A stretch of DNA of 22,281 nt from contig CAZXJV010000046.1 of NCBI GenBank assembly GCA_964641135.1, forward strand, positions 1 through 22,281, read 5' to 3'. The notes under the pieces are model-generated. The model searched no databases. It was not told the origin of the DNA and saw nothing but the letters and a program-made list of their open reading frames with translations. This document shows positions 8,558 through 17,253 of this stretch, piece after piece. The DNA comes from Teretinema sp964641135. Lineage in GTDB: Bacteria; Spirochaetota; Spirochaetia; Treponematales; Treponemataceae. Position 1 is the stretch's first letter. The number at the start of each line of letters is the position of its first letter. The position numbers and the translations under genes were made by a program.

Positions 8558-9915
8558 ACCAAAAAAAACGTACCTTTACCGTACTGCTATTGTGCATCTG
8601 TTCATTCAGTTTTTTTTCCCAGCAAAACACCAAAACACCTGAAGAAAGGCGCAGGGATATAATACAGTTCGGACTGGAAAACGAGGTTATTGATCTGGTG
8701 GATATACTGCGTAAAGAGCAGGTGAATGATTTTAATGAAGAGCTTGTGGTTCTGTTCAACAGAACCCGAAGTCCCGGTGTTCGTGAAAGTATACTCGGCC
8801 TTTTTACCGAGCTGGCAGTTTCCGGTCTTTCTGATTGGGCCTTGCGTGTTTTGGAAGAGCCCTTTGAGTATCGCCTGAGTACGGTCTCTGCTGTTCTTTC
8901 TTATGCCGGTGCAATACGGCTTACAGAAGCAGCACCGCATGTGCGAGCCCTTATTGACCGCGATCAATCTGAATACCGCAGTGCTGCAATAGCAGCCCTG
9001 GGTAAAATCGGAAATGTTGATGACGGACGTTTTTTACTGGATTACTTTACAAGTGAAATTCCCGGCGATGAAAAAACCCGTCTGGTAACACGACAGGCGG
9101 TTATGGCCGCTCTTGCCGAATTACATCTTGTTGAACTGTGGGATGAAATATCCACTATCGTTTCGGATACAGATGAAAATTTGATGATACGTGCGAGTGC
9201 TGCCGAATCCATCAGCAAAATGGGAAAAGAAGAGGCAATCCCTGTCCTTGTAGCCTTATATGAGGACAGGGATCCTCATTTACGCACTGCAGCGGTAAAA
9301 GGCCTTGGAAATTTTGAAGGAGCCGAAGTCGATTCTGTCCTGATAGAGGGTTTGCGCGACAGTTATTTCCGTGTCCGGCTTGAGGCGATCGGTTCTGCCG
9401 AAAAACGAAGATTGAGTCAGGCCTCTGCACTGATTTTATATCGTGCCCGGAACGATCCGGTAGAACAGGTTCGCCTGCGTTCTTTTGATGCCCTTGCTGT
9501 CATGCAGGACCCGGAGGGCTGCCGGTGGCTCAAAGAAACACTGAGCGATGCAAAAAGAACAGATCGTCTTCGCTTCCAGGCAGCCAGTGCCCTGATTCGT
9601 CTGTATCCTGATTTTGCTGTTGCTGAAATCCGGGGATTGGCCGAAGAAGCCCTTGCTGATGACCGCAAAACCTGGCTGCGCTACGAACTTGGCAAGGTGC
9701 TGCACCGGCAGGGCGGGCAACACTATTCGGCTGTCGCAGCTTCGTATCTTGCACACAAGGACGTATTGACGCGCAGCATAGGCCTGGATTTGTTTGCCAA
9801 ATATCGCTTCCCCTCACTCAGTGCTGCGGTAGAAGCGATAGCTGCTGATGAAAAACAGGGAGCCCTTCAGCGCCGTGCAAAGCAAATGCTTGATAACCCG
9901 GCGAAAGATGAATGA
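8554..9915 (+). CDS. Secreted HEAT-repeat protein
   Basis: 453 aa. GGGAGG at 8543-8548 precedes ATG 8554, which overlaps the tgt stop. The N-terminus is a signal peptide: basic NQKKR, hydrophobic TVLLLCICSFSFF, then SQQ; no clear lipobox. From about residue 35 to the end the chain is alpha-helical repeats with HEAT-like spacing and phrases such as YRSAAIAALGKIG, IRASAAESISKMG and LRTAAVKGLGNF, typical of HEAT/PBS-lyase-like repeats. These make a curved protein-binding solenoid, here probably in the periplasm. No catalytic motif is seen. An A8 run in codons 3-5 is a possible slippage site. It is the last gene of the plus-strand run and meets the vWA gene tail to tail. Confidence 0.75.
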   Translation: MNQKKRTFTVLLLCICSFSFFSQQNTKTPEERRRDIIQFGLENEVIDLVDILRKEQVNDFNEELVVLFNRTRSPGVRESILGLFTELAVSGLSDWALRVLEEPFEYRLSTVSAVLSYAGAIRLTEAAPHVRALIDRDQSEYRSAAIAALGKIGNVDDGRFLLDYFTSEIPGDEKTRLVTRQAVMAALAELHLVELWDEISTIVSDTDENLMIRASAAESISKMGKEEAIPVLVALYEDRDPHLRTAAVKGLGNFEGAEVDSVLIEGLRDSYFRVRLEAIGSAEKRRLSQASALILYRARNDPVEQVRLRSFDALAVMQDPEGCRWLKETLSDAKRTDRLRFQAASALIRLYPDFAVAEIRGLAEEALADDRKTWLRYELGKVLHRQGGQHYSAVAASYLAHKDVLTRSIGLDLFAKYRFPSLSAAVEAIAADEKQGALQRRAKQMLDNPAKDE

Positions 9916-9924
9916 CAATTGTCA
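9913..9924. repeat. Palindrome spanning two convergent stop codons
   Basis: TGACAATTGTCA is a perfect 12-bp palindrome. Its left TGA is the stop of the HEAT gene and its right TCA is the minus-strand stop of the vWA gene. No T-run follows on either side, so a strong intrinsic terminator is not evident. It may be coincidence, since two facing TGA stops are already complementary. Confidence 0.5.
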
Positions 9925-11865
9925 GTGAATTGAAGTAAGAAGCCTGTTCAGTTTGATTACCGGATCTTCATATTCGTGGAGCATGAAGGTTATTTCATAG
10001 TCCTTGTCGGAAACTATTGTTATTTCTTTTCCGATGCAGTCTTCAATAATGCTGTTTTCAGCGTAGGGGAAATACTGCGGTTTAAGAATAGCGAGCGAGC
10101 ATTGTGTTCCGTCAAAGCGAACCTCAGCTATACGCGCCGGGAATTTTACCAGGAATACCCAGAATGCTGAATGTCCCCCGCCAAGTGAAAGACGCGAGCC
10201 GCTTTTCATTACATGAATATTCCGCTTGCCGATATGGGGGTTCTGGTTCCGGACCTTAAGCTCAAGCATAATGTTTCCATTCGCCCGCACCTGTATCTTC
10301 TCGCCGGAGCGTGCAGCAGCAAAATGTCCCTGGTGGTGCGATTTATTGGCCGCATCAGCAAGGATCTGCAGTCTGGATAAGCGTTCACGTTCTTTTGCTG
10401 CTTCAAATTCACCAAACACCGAGTTTGAATCGAGTGTGGTCCGGGCAGGGTAGTGCAGTTCTGTTGTGGATCGTTTTTCTGCGGCTTGTGCAAGTATTCT
10501 GGCTGCATCATCGTTTTTCTGTGCAGCAGCTGCAAGCAGTTCAGATTTTGAAGCAGCGGAAACACCTTGGGATGAGCTGTGTGCTGATCCAGGTACATCC
10601 CTGTAATCGGTCTTTGATGATCCTGCTGCTTCTGCCAGAACCCTTTCAGCATTGTGTGCAGTTTCCGGCTGCGCAGATGCGGTGCCCCGGGCTGCAGCAT
10701 TCCCGAGAATTCGGGCGGCAGGCTGTGAGGTACTGCGAAGCATAACAATCAATAAAAGAAGGATAAGGATAGCGGCAATAATGACCAGGAGCAAAACGGA
10801 AACTACAGGGCCAAGTGACCGCAAAAAAGATCCAAAAGAAAAGGATACCAGCTCAAGCGCCAGCGTTCCGGACTGAGGGACAACACGCAGGTTTTGGGAA
10901 AAGGCAAGTGTTACCGCCAGTTCAGTTTCACCGGCCGGAAGCGTGTCCGGCAGAACAATGGGAGCACGAAGTGCGGCTTTTTTATTTCCGCGCAGGGTTA
11001 AAAAGGTGTTTCGTTCAAGGATGTTGATTCCGTTCCAGAATACACCGGTCAGTTCAATAGACAGGGTTTTATCAACAGGATTTGAAATTTTGAATGGTAC
11101 ACTGAACCATCGTCCGCGCTTGCCCAGATGTGCCGGGAAAACTATCTCCGGCATTGCCAGCAGTCCGTCAACAAAGTTTAAAGGTATATCGCCTTCCGGT
11201 AGCTGTGTTGAGCGGATATCAAGCGCATTGGTAAAAGTTTGCGAAATGTCAACATATTCACTGATATCGGTTGCGCCGTCAGCTGTTGTCCCGGAAGAAA
11301 CCAGACTGCCCTGAAGATTCCGTATCACTGCATCTTTGGGAAAGGGTATCTTTACATAATACACATCCCAGCCGTCCGCCCGGATTCGTGATGCCATCTG
11401 GTCAAGTTCGCGTTCTACCTCCGGTCCTTCAAGAGATGCGTACGGGCTTGACGGGGGAGGGTTGAATATGCCGTCGGAAATGATAATGATGATTTTTCGG
11501 GATGATTGTGTCAGGCTCGAAATATACTGATGTGTGTACTGCAGGCCGGAAAGGAAGTCCGAATTCTGACCCAGGGGGAACAAAAGCATGAACCGTGAAA
11601 CAATCCGGGATACGTCTGCTTCCGTCCGGATTGATTGTGCTACTTCAAGATGTACCCGTGAATTGAATGATACAAGGTGAAAGGTATCGCCCGGTCTTAC
11701 AAAACGCCGGGCGATTTCTGACAGGATGCGTGTGTTTATGTCTTCAAACCAGGGAAGTATGGTGCCCGATGTATCCATCAGGACCAGTACATCTGCGTGC
11801 TGCGCCGCAAGGGTGGAAAGCGAAAGACACATCAACAGAATACACAGTACTTTTAACTTTTTCAC
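9922..11865 (-). CDS. vWA-domain membrane protein with cytoplasmic C-terminal domain
   Basis: 647 aa from GTG 11865 (AAGGG eight bases upstream). Residues 1-21 form a signal peptide ending in LAAQ. A von Willebrand A domain follows with the metal-site motif DTSGT at 31-35 (canonical DxSxS, Thr replacing the last Ser), then the strand IIIIISDGIF. A beta-rich region leads to one membrane segment at about 352-375. The remaining 270 residues should be cytoplasmic: an Ala/Ser/Glu-rich linker, then a compact domain with KSGSRLSLGGGHSAFWVFL and repeated beta strands that recall an FHA-like fold but lack a convincing signature. This suggests periplasmic ligand binding coupled to a cytoplasmic module, as in Bat-like proteins (inference). 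It is the last gene of the TPR-greA-vWA unit; greA ends 20 bp upstream. Confidence 0.7.
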   Translation of the reverse strand: MKKLKVLCILLMCLSLSTLAAQHADVLVLMDTSGTILPWFEDINTRILSEIARRFVRPGDTFHLVSFNSRVHLEVAQSIRTEADVSRIVSRFMLLFPLGQNSDFLSGLQYTHQYISSLTQSSRKIIIIISDGIFNPPPSSPYASLEGPEVERELDQMASRIRADGWDVYYVKIPFPKDAVIRNLQGSLVSSGTTADGATDISEYVDISQTFTNALDIRSTQLPEGDIPLNFVDGLLAMPEIVFPAHLGKRGRWFSVPFKISNPVDKTLSIELTGVFWNGINILERNTFLTLRGNKKAALRAPIVLPDTLPAGETELAVTLAFSQNLRVVPQSGTLALELVSFSFGSFLRSLGPVVSVLLLVIIAAILILLLLIVMLRSTSQPAARILGNAAARGTASAQPETAHNAERVLAEAAGSSKTDYRDVPGSAHSSSQGVSAASKSELLAAAAQKNDDAARILAQAAEKRSTTELHYPARTTLDSNSVFGEFEAAKERERLSRLQILADAANKSHHQGHFAAARSGEKIQVRANGNIMLELKVRNQNPHIGKRNIHVMKSGSRLSLGGGHSAFWVFLVKFPARIAEVRFDGTQCSLAILKPQYFPYAENSIIEDCIGKEITIVSDKDYEITFMLHEYEDPVIKLNRLLTSIH

Positions 11866-11885
11866 GCATCTACCCTTATTCGTTT

Positions 11886-14567
11886 TCAGAAGGAAGCGGA
11901 TGTTATACTTTCAATGGTATAGTCATAATCCCGCTCATTGATTGTGAAACTGATTTTATCGCCTTCACGTTTGTTAAGTATAGCATTTCCGAAGGGCGAC
12001 ATGTATGAAATGATACCCTTGTCAGGATCTGACTCCCACGGACCAAGTATCGTAAAGGTTTCGCGTTCGCCGGACTCATTGCTTTTAAGCTGTACAATAG
12101 TTCCGAAAGAAACACGGGCTGTAGTGATTGTGGTCGGATCAAAGATCTGCGCACGGTCAATTTCTTCCTGCAAACGGCTTGCTGTGGTATTAAGAATGGT
12201 CTGGCGTTCTTTTGCAGCCTTGTATTCGGCATTTTCACGCAAGTCTCCAAGTGACAGGGCAAAACCGATTTCCCTTGAGTTTGCAGGAATATCAACGTCG
12301 ATGATCTGCTGCAGCAGTTTTTTCTTTTCTTCAAGCATACGCGAGGTAACAATAAGGCCCCGTGTAACAACGGTTTTTTCTTCGGTACCGTAGAACTTGA
12401 ATCCCTTGTGTTTTTCCAGAATCCGGTTGCGAAGGTTCATTTTGAGTGCAGGATCAAGATCGCGTACATCATCAATCAGGGTATACAGGCGTGTAATGGT
12501 GTCTACATCGCTTTGCAGCATGTAGTTTTCAAGCATAGTGTCCTTGCCGAACAGTATGGTTTGCACCTGCCGGTTAATCTTGCGGTTTTCTGTAGTGTCC
12601 CGTTGATTGGCTATCTCGCGGAAGGTAACCTCAAGGATGTGAATAAGAGTAATCAGCTGTTTTTCATAGGGAATGCCGAGTTCCTTGAACCAGTCCAGGT
12701 CCTGTGCGTTCTTGAACAACCAGATAACCGCCTGGCGGTAGTCACGGTAGTTTTCAAAACACAGTTCTGCAAGCTCGCCGAGCTTGTCGGTTACGCCCTC
12801 CTTGAACAGTGTATCAATAATTTCCGAAGACAGAACTGTCGGGAAAAGACGGATAAAGACATTGACCCAGTCCGTTACAAAAAGCTTTATGTTCTGAAGA
12901 TACGAACGTTTAAGATCAGCATTCTTGATTGCAGTATATACGGTAGACGGATCTTCCACGCCTTCAAAGAGTTCGGCAAAGGTGTGGGGCAGGGGAACGT
13001 TCATGTGCGGGTGACGGGCAATGATCTGCTTGACAATCAGATAACTGCCGATGATCTGTTCGTTGACCTGGTTGAAACTCTTGATATAGCCCATGAAGTA
13101 GTTGAACATTTCGGCAAAGTATTCCGAATCCGTTTCTCCCTTGTCCGAAAAGTCGATCAGCAGGTCAATACGCGCAAAGAAGTTCTTCTGGGCCTTGAAC
13201 TCGTTAAAGAGTTTTTCTTCAAGCGAAATCGGGCGGTCGCGAACCACATAAAAGTCGATGTTGGTAGAATTAACGCCGAACCCGGGATCGCTTTTCAGAA
13301 TGTTTCGTGCTTTTGTGCTCCAGCTTGTCCATTCATTGGCTGTAAGAACTGACGGTACCAGCTCGGCCTTGATGTGTTTCAGGTCACAGTTGTTATCATA
13401 GCTCTTGATGATATTTTTCAGGGCCCAGGTTGGTTCTTCCTTAACCTTCTTGACCAGTTTTTCTTTTTTCCAGATCGACTTGAGTACCCATATATGGTCC
13501 CGGTTAAGGGTCTGCAGGGCATTTACACCCATTTTAAGGCTCATCACATGACCGCGTTTCTTTGCAAAGTCGATGGTCAGTTCGTCATTTTTAACATCGG
13601 CTATGCGGCCTACACCCCAGGTCCGGTGGAAAACGAAGTTTCCGGTGTCGAAGGAGATGTGTTTCTCGAACTCCGAGATAGCCTCAAATACGTTGCGCCA
13701 GCTTTGTGAAAGGTTACTGGTCTTTATGTATTCATCCAGCTGGCTGTGGCCGGCATATTTACCGCGATAACATTCAACAAGCTCTTTGCGGGCCCAGGAA
13801 TCTTTATCATCATAGGATAAAATGCGTTTTAACAGTTCAAGAGAGGTATTCCAGTCCTCATTGGTCTTGTAGTGGGCATACAGCTCCTGTAAAAGCATGG
13901 CGCTGCGGTCTTCCCCGAGTGTTTTGGCTATTTTGCGCTCGACGTGATGGAAAAACTCTATTTCCTGGGGGATCAGGCCGACCAGGTGAGTCCAGATTTC
14001 CTTTATGGAATTTCCCTGACGCCGGTTTATATAGCGATACAGGGCCTTTTTATAGTAATCAACTGCAGTTTCAAGATCGTCTTCTTTTTCGTATTTTTCG
14101 GCCAGAAGCTTTGCGATGTCAGCTTCTTCATAGTCAATTTTTACCAGGCGTTCCCAGATGGTGAACAGCTCATCGTTGTCAGATTCCTTGTAGCAGTCCG
14201 CAAGAGTACGCAGGGCAAATTTGGACTCGCCGAAATCAAGAACCCTGTTGCACAAGTGCTCAACAATCGGTGTCTTGTGATTATCTATAAAAATATTGAT
14301 AAGGTTGATAAGCGAAGAATCATCAAGGGACTGCTTTGACAGGGCGGCTATACCTGACAGATACAGGGCAATGATACTGTTTTTTGTATGAGCCAGATGC
14401 TCATCGCATACCGCTTTCAGCTCATCAACGAACTTTGCAGTCTGGGCTTCACGGTAAATGGTGTCCAGTTCCTTGAAGTTGTTAATGGAGTAATTGCTGA
14501 TGGTGGCACGGGTCCACTTTTCTTCATTCAGCATTTCCTGGACAGATTTTACCAACGATTCAGACAT
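11886..14567 (-). CDS. greA: Giant GreA-type transcription elongation factor (helical repeats + CarD-like + GreA)
   Basis: 893 aa, against about 158 for ordinary GreA. GreA binds the RNA polymerase secondary channel and triggers cleavage of backtracked RNA. The C-terminal 160 residues are a complete GreA: a coiled coil with the tip GDLRENAEYKAAKE, where D775 and E778 match E. coli Asp41 and Glu44, then the FKBP-like domain (about 815-893, with TFTILGPWESDP and FGNAILNKREGD). Residues about 100-300 are TPR-like helices (for example LETAVDYYKKALYRY). Residues about 309-365 begin GNFVFHRTWGVGRI and resemble the CarD/TRCF RNA-polymerase-interaction domain. The middle (about 370-730) is helical and unrecognised. 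AGGAGA precedes ATG 14567. Long GreA forms are known in spirochaetes and chlamydiae; the CarD-like reading is mine. Confidence 0.9.
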   Translation of the reverse strand: MSESLVKSVQEMLNEEKWTRATISNYSINNFKELDTIYREAQTAKFVDELKAVCDEHLAHTKNSIIALYLSGIAALSKQSLDDSSLINLINIFIDNHKTPIVEHLCNRVLDFGESKFALRTLADCYKESDNDELFTIWERLVKIDYEEADIAKLLAEKYEKEDDLETAVDYYKKALYRYINRRQGNSIKEIWTHLVGLIPQEIEFFHHVERKIAKTLGEDRSAMLLQELYAHYKTNEDWNTSLELLKRILSYDDKDSWARKELVECYRGKYAGHSQLDEYIKTSNLSQSWRNVFEAISEFEKHISFDTGNFVFHRTWGVGRIADVKNDELTIDFAKKRGHVMSLKMGVNALQTLNRDHIWVLKSIWKKEKLVKKVKEEPTWALKNIIKSYDNNCDLKHIKAELVPSVLTANEWTSWSTKARNILKSDPGFGVNSTNIDFYVVRDRPISLEEKLFNEFKAQKNFFARIDLLIDFSDKGETDSEYFAEMFNYFMGYIKSFNQVNEQIIGSYLIVKQIIARHPHMNVPLPHTFAELFEGVEDPSTVYTAIKNADLKRSYLQNIKLFVTDWVNVFIRLFPTVLSSEIIDTLFKEGVTDKLGELAELCFENYRDYRQAVIWLFKNAQDLDWFKELGIPYEKQLITLIHILEVTFREIANQRDTTENRKINRQVQTILFGKDTMLENYMLQSDVDTITRLYTLIDDVRDLDPALKMNLRNRILEKHKGFKFYGTEEKTVVTRGLIVTSRMLEEKKKLLQQIIDVDIPANSREIGFALSLGDLRENAEYKAAKERQTILNTTASRLQEEIDRAQIFDPTTITTARVSFGTIVQLKSNESGERETFTILGPWESDPDKGIISYMSPFGNAILNKREGDKISFTINERDYDYTIESITSASF

Positions 14568-14591
14568 CTTCGTTTCTCCTGCGTATCCGGT

Positions 14592-15530
14592 TTACAGCGC
14601 ATATTTTTCATACACGCCGAGATCCAGCAATTTAATTTTCAAAAGCACTTCGTTTATTCTTGCCTTGTCTTCGTTCACGTTTATATAGTGATCGATCAGC
14701 CAGAAATAATGATTGATAAGCCGCGGAATCAGTACTGCGCGGTCATTTGTCTGGCCATCCCTGACCTCGTTTTCGAGGGCAAAGACAGCCTGCTTGAGTT
14801 TTCCGAATTCCAGGGCACGCAGCTCTCGCTTGACATTGAAAACGCGGAACAAAACACCGTGTACCGGTATCCATTCCGCAAGCTCTGCCCCCTGATATCC
14901 CAAACTCTCTACATGGTCGATCAGCCTCCGGATGATTTCCGATTCCAGGAAATGCAGCTCCACCAACTGGGCACCGCTGAAAAAAGCTTCCCGAAACAGA
15001 ACCTTGCATAACCGGGTCTCCCCGCACAGGGCATAACAGTCAGCAAGCTCGGCAAGGATGGCAGGGCTGTCCGGCTCTGCATCCCGCGCCTGTTCCAAAA
15101 GCTGCAAGGCCCGTTCATAGTCACCCAGGGCCTTGAAACAGAGTCCGGTTTTCCGGTACAGTTCGCCGTCCTGTGTCGTTCCATTTTCCCGGTACAGAGA
15201 CTGATAATTACGCAAGGCAAGGGTAAACGCACAGTGACGCAGGGCATACATGAGTGTGTCGCTCCGGATATTCTGTTTTTCCATATACATTGTAAACGGC
15301 TTCCACAGCGAAACGATGTATTCTCCGCGTTCAAATGCGGTGCGTTCATCACCGGACTTGCGCAGTTTTTCCTTCCAGTAATTAATACCGGTAAGGATGT
15401 CTACCAATACGGTGTTTTCCAGATCCCCTTGCAGCAGATCGGTCAGAACCCGGTAGGCCTGGTCGAGTTCGGCTGCTTTGAGAAGGTCATACACGTCCTG
15501 CACGAGGGCGTGCGCCGGTTCAGTAGTCAT
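14592..15530 (-). CDS. TPR-repeat cytoplasmic protein upstream of greA
   Basis: 312 aa, no signal peptide or membrane segment, so probably cytoplasmic. TPR-like helices are clearest at about 130-200 (LYRKTGLCFKALGDYERALQ, then ILAELADCYALCGETRLCKV). The rest is helical with no catalytic motif. It is the first gene of the minus-strand unit and lies 24 bp before the greA start, so a role with the helical-repeat part of the giant GreA is plausible but unproven. The ATG at 15530 has no Shine-Dalgarno and lies only 12 nt after a TATAAT box, so the mRNA leader should be very short. Confidence 0.7.
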   Translation of the reverse strand: MTTEPAHALVQDVYDLLKAAELDQAYRVLTDLLQGDLENTVLVDILTGINYWKEKLRKSGDERTAFERGEYIVSLWKPFTMYMEKQNIRSDTLMYALRHCAFTLALRNYQSLYRENGTTQDGELYRKTGLCFKALGDYERALQLLEQARDAEPDSPAILAELADCYALCGETRLCKVLFREAFFSGAQLVELHFLESEIIRRLIDHVESLGYQGAELAEWIPVHGVLFRVFNVKRELRALEFGKLKQAVFALENEVRDGQTNDRAVLIPRLINHYFWLIDHYINVNEDKARINEVLLKIKLLDLGVYEKYAL

Positions 15531-15542
15531 AATGCTTATACC

Positions 15543-15570
15543 ATTATACTCATAACCCGGTTTTAGTCAA
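15543..15570 (-). promoter_or_regulatory. Sigma-70-type promoter for TPR-greA-vWA unit
   Basis: On the minus strand, TTGACT (15570-15565), a 16-bp spacer and TATAAT (15548-15543). Initiation 7-8 nt downstream (15536 or 15535) would leave only about 5-6 nt before the ATG at 15530, with no ribosome-binding site. Confidence 0.7.
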
Positions 15571-15582
15571 TTAAGACTTGTA

Positions 15583-15611
15583 TTTACAGTTTCATCGCGC
15601 TTTGTTACTAT
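15583..15611 (+). promoter_or_regulatory. Sigma-70-type promoter for rpe unit
   Basis: TTTACA (15583-15588), a 17-bp spacer and TACTAT (15606-15611). The seventh base after the -10 box is the A of the rpe ATG at 15618, so the transcript is predicted to be leaderless or nearly so. It is divergent from the TPR promoter; the two -35 boxes are 12 bp apart. Confidence 0.65.
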
Positions 15612-15617
15612 TAAAGA

Positions 15618-16268
15618 ATGAATAAACCGTATTTGCTTGCACCATCGCTGTTAAGTGCCGATTTTTCGGCTTTGGGTGATGCTGTCGCACATATTGCCGA
15701 AAACGGCGGTGACTGGATCCATGTCGACGTAATGGATGGCCATTTTGTACCAAACCTCACTCTCGGAGCTCCTGTGGTCAGTGCATTGCGGCCTTTGACA
15801 ACCCTGCCTCTGGATGTTCATCTGATGGTTGATAACCCCCAGGATCATATCGAACCATTCCGTGCCGCAGGTGCGGATTGGCTAACCTTCCATGTCGAGG
15901 CTGTGGTTCACGCTCACCGGTTGATCGGTGCCATCCGCGATGCCGGAATGCGTCCCGGAATCAGCCTGGTTCCCTCGACACCTGTTTCACTTCTGTCCGA
16001 ACTTCTGCCCCTTGTCGATCAGGTGCTTGTAATGTCGGTAAATCCCGGTTTCGGGGGGCAAAGCATGATATATTCCTGTCTGGATAAAATTCGGCTTCTG
16101 AAAAAAATCAAGCAGGAATCCGGTTTTTCGTATATAGTATCTGTAGATGGCGGGGTAAATGCTGAAACCTTACCGGATGTAGTTGCTTCCGGCGCTGATG
16201 TAGTTGTGTCCGGTTCCGCCTTCTTCTCCGGTACCCTTTTTGGCGGTTCCGGAAAAAAACACTGCTGA
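15618..16268 (+). CDS. rpe: Ribulose-phosphate 3-epimerase
   Basis: 216 aa, normal length. Interconverts ribulose 5-phosphate and xylulose 5-phosphate in the pentose-phosphate pathway, in the cytoplasm. The TIM-barrel signatures are clear: LLAPSLLSADF at 6-16, HVDVMDGHFVPN at 35-46 with catalytic Asp37 and the metal-site His35, the DVHLMV strand, VLVMSVNPGFGGQSM, and VSVDGGVN with Asp177, then VVVSGSAFF for phosphate binding. The start at ATG 15618 lacks a Shine-Dalgarno but sits at the predicted transcription start. The C-terminus (GTLFGGSGKKHC) is short and Gly-rich. It supplies pentoses for the PRPP synthetase encoded nearby on the other strand. The next gene follows after 52 bp. Confidence 0.96.
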   Translation: MNKPYLLAPSLLSADFSALGDAVAHIAENGGDWIHVDVMDGHFVPNLTLGAPVVSALRPLTTLPLDVHLMVDNPQDHIEPFRAAGADWLTFHVEAVVHAHRLIGAIRDAGMRPGISLVPSTPVSLLSELLPLVDQVLVMSVNPGFGGQSMIYSCLDKIRLLKKIKQESGFSYIVSVDGGVNAETLPDVVASGADVVVSGSAFFSGTLFGGSGKKHC

Positions 16269-16308
16269 CAGGCATCACGTTTGTCGGCACCCTGACAATT
16301 TGTGCAAC

Positions 16309-16314
16309 CGGGAG
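16309..16314 (+). promoter_or_regulatory. Shine-Dalgarno deciding the start of the secreted TPR protein
   Basis: CGGGAG six bases before ATG 16321. The frame is open further upstream, but only this start gives a signal peptide. Confidence 0.7.
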
Positions 16315-16320
16315 TTTGCA

Positions 16321-17253
16321 ATGAAGAAAATCGCTTGTGTGTTGCTGATACTGACGGCTGGACTGTGCAGCCTTTTTGCGGATGACCTTGTCTCCGGGCT
16401 TGATGCGTATGCCCGCTCTGACTGGAAAAATGCCCTGGAACACTTCCGCAAAGCCGTCTCCCGTCCGGAAACAGCAACTGCCGAGGCATGGTACTGGCTT
16501 GTTATGAGTGAAATTTCCCTTGGAGATCACACCGGCGCCCTGCGGAATGCTGACAGATTCCTTGCAGCCTTCCCCCAGGACGGGCGCACAGCAGATATTC
16601 AGTATCAAAAGGGCAGGGTTCTGTTTCTGGAAGCTCAGTACGAGCGCTCCATACAGGCCTTGTATACCTTTGTAAGCAGCTGGCCCAGGCATGCCCTTGT
16701 TTCCTCTGCATATTACTGGATCGGTGAATCCCTGTTTGCAGTCGGACGGTATGAAGAAGCCGCAGGTTTGTTCTATCGGGTTGTTTCGGTATATCCGGGT
16801 TCGGTCAAGCATGAAGCTTCTGTGTACCGGCTTTCCCTGATCGAGCGTACATCCCGCGAGGAAGAACTGCTTGGCCTTTTAAAGCTCAGCCATGAAGAAT
16901 CGCTGCGTGTTATCGAAGAATACCAGCGCCGGGAACGTACCTATGAACAGGCAATCAATGCCTATCAAAAACGCATCTCGGATATGATCAAGGACTCAAG
17001 ACTGGGTGAACTTGAAACCCAGCTTGGAGAAGAAAAAAACCGCAATGCCAGGCTGCAGGATGACAACGCAGCCCTCGAGATGCGTATAGCCGAACTGGTT
17101 GCAGCCCTTGCCCTTGCCGGACAGCAGGTTCCTTCGCAGGATATGCCGTCTGCACAGGACACCGCATCGGATAATCGCAGACGTCTGGAGGAAATGCGCA
17201 ACAAGGCACGGTCCCTGCAATCTCTGTATGACCAGATTCTGGAGAATGAATGA
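16321..17253 (+). CDS. Secreted TPR / coiled-coil protein (YbgF/BamD-like layout)
   Basis: 310 aa from ATG 16321. Residues 1-20 are a signal peptide (KKIACVLLILTAGLCSLFA, cut before DDL). About 22-170 are TPR units with typical Trp/Tyr/Ala spacing (AWYWLVMSEISLGDHTGALRN split: AWYWLVMSEI and LGDHTGAL; YWIGESLFAVGRYEEAAGLF). About 215-290 are a heptad-rich coiled coil (YQRRERTYEQAINAYQKRI, then LGELETQLGEEKN). The C-terminus ends in a second short helix. The order TPR then coiled coil is the reverse of CpoB/YbgF, so the function is not assigned beyond a periplasmic scaffold. It overlaps the next gene by ATGA. Confidence 0.7.
   Translation: MKKIACVLLILTAGLCSLFADDLVSGLDAYARSDWKNALEHFRKAVSRPETATAEAWYWLVMSEISLGDHTGALRNADRFLAAFPQDGRTADIQYQKGRVLFLEAQYERSIQALYTFVSSWPRHALVSSAYYWIGESLFAVGRYEEAAGLFYRVVSVYPGSVKHEASVYRLSLIERTSREEELLGLLKLSHEESLRVIEEYQRRERTYEQAINAYQKRISDMIKDSRLGELETQLGEEKNRNARLQDDNAALEMRIAELVAALALAGQQVPSQDMPSAQDTASDNRRRLEEMRNKARSLQSLYDQILENE

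Noticed and set aside
12408..13352. Plus-strand open frame of 314 codons opposite greA
   Set aside because: Mirror of the greA gene, with no recognisable domain or convincing ribosome-binding site.
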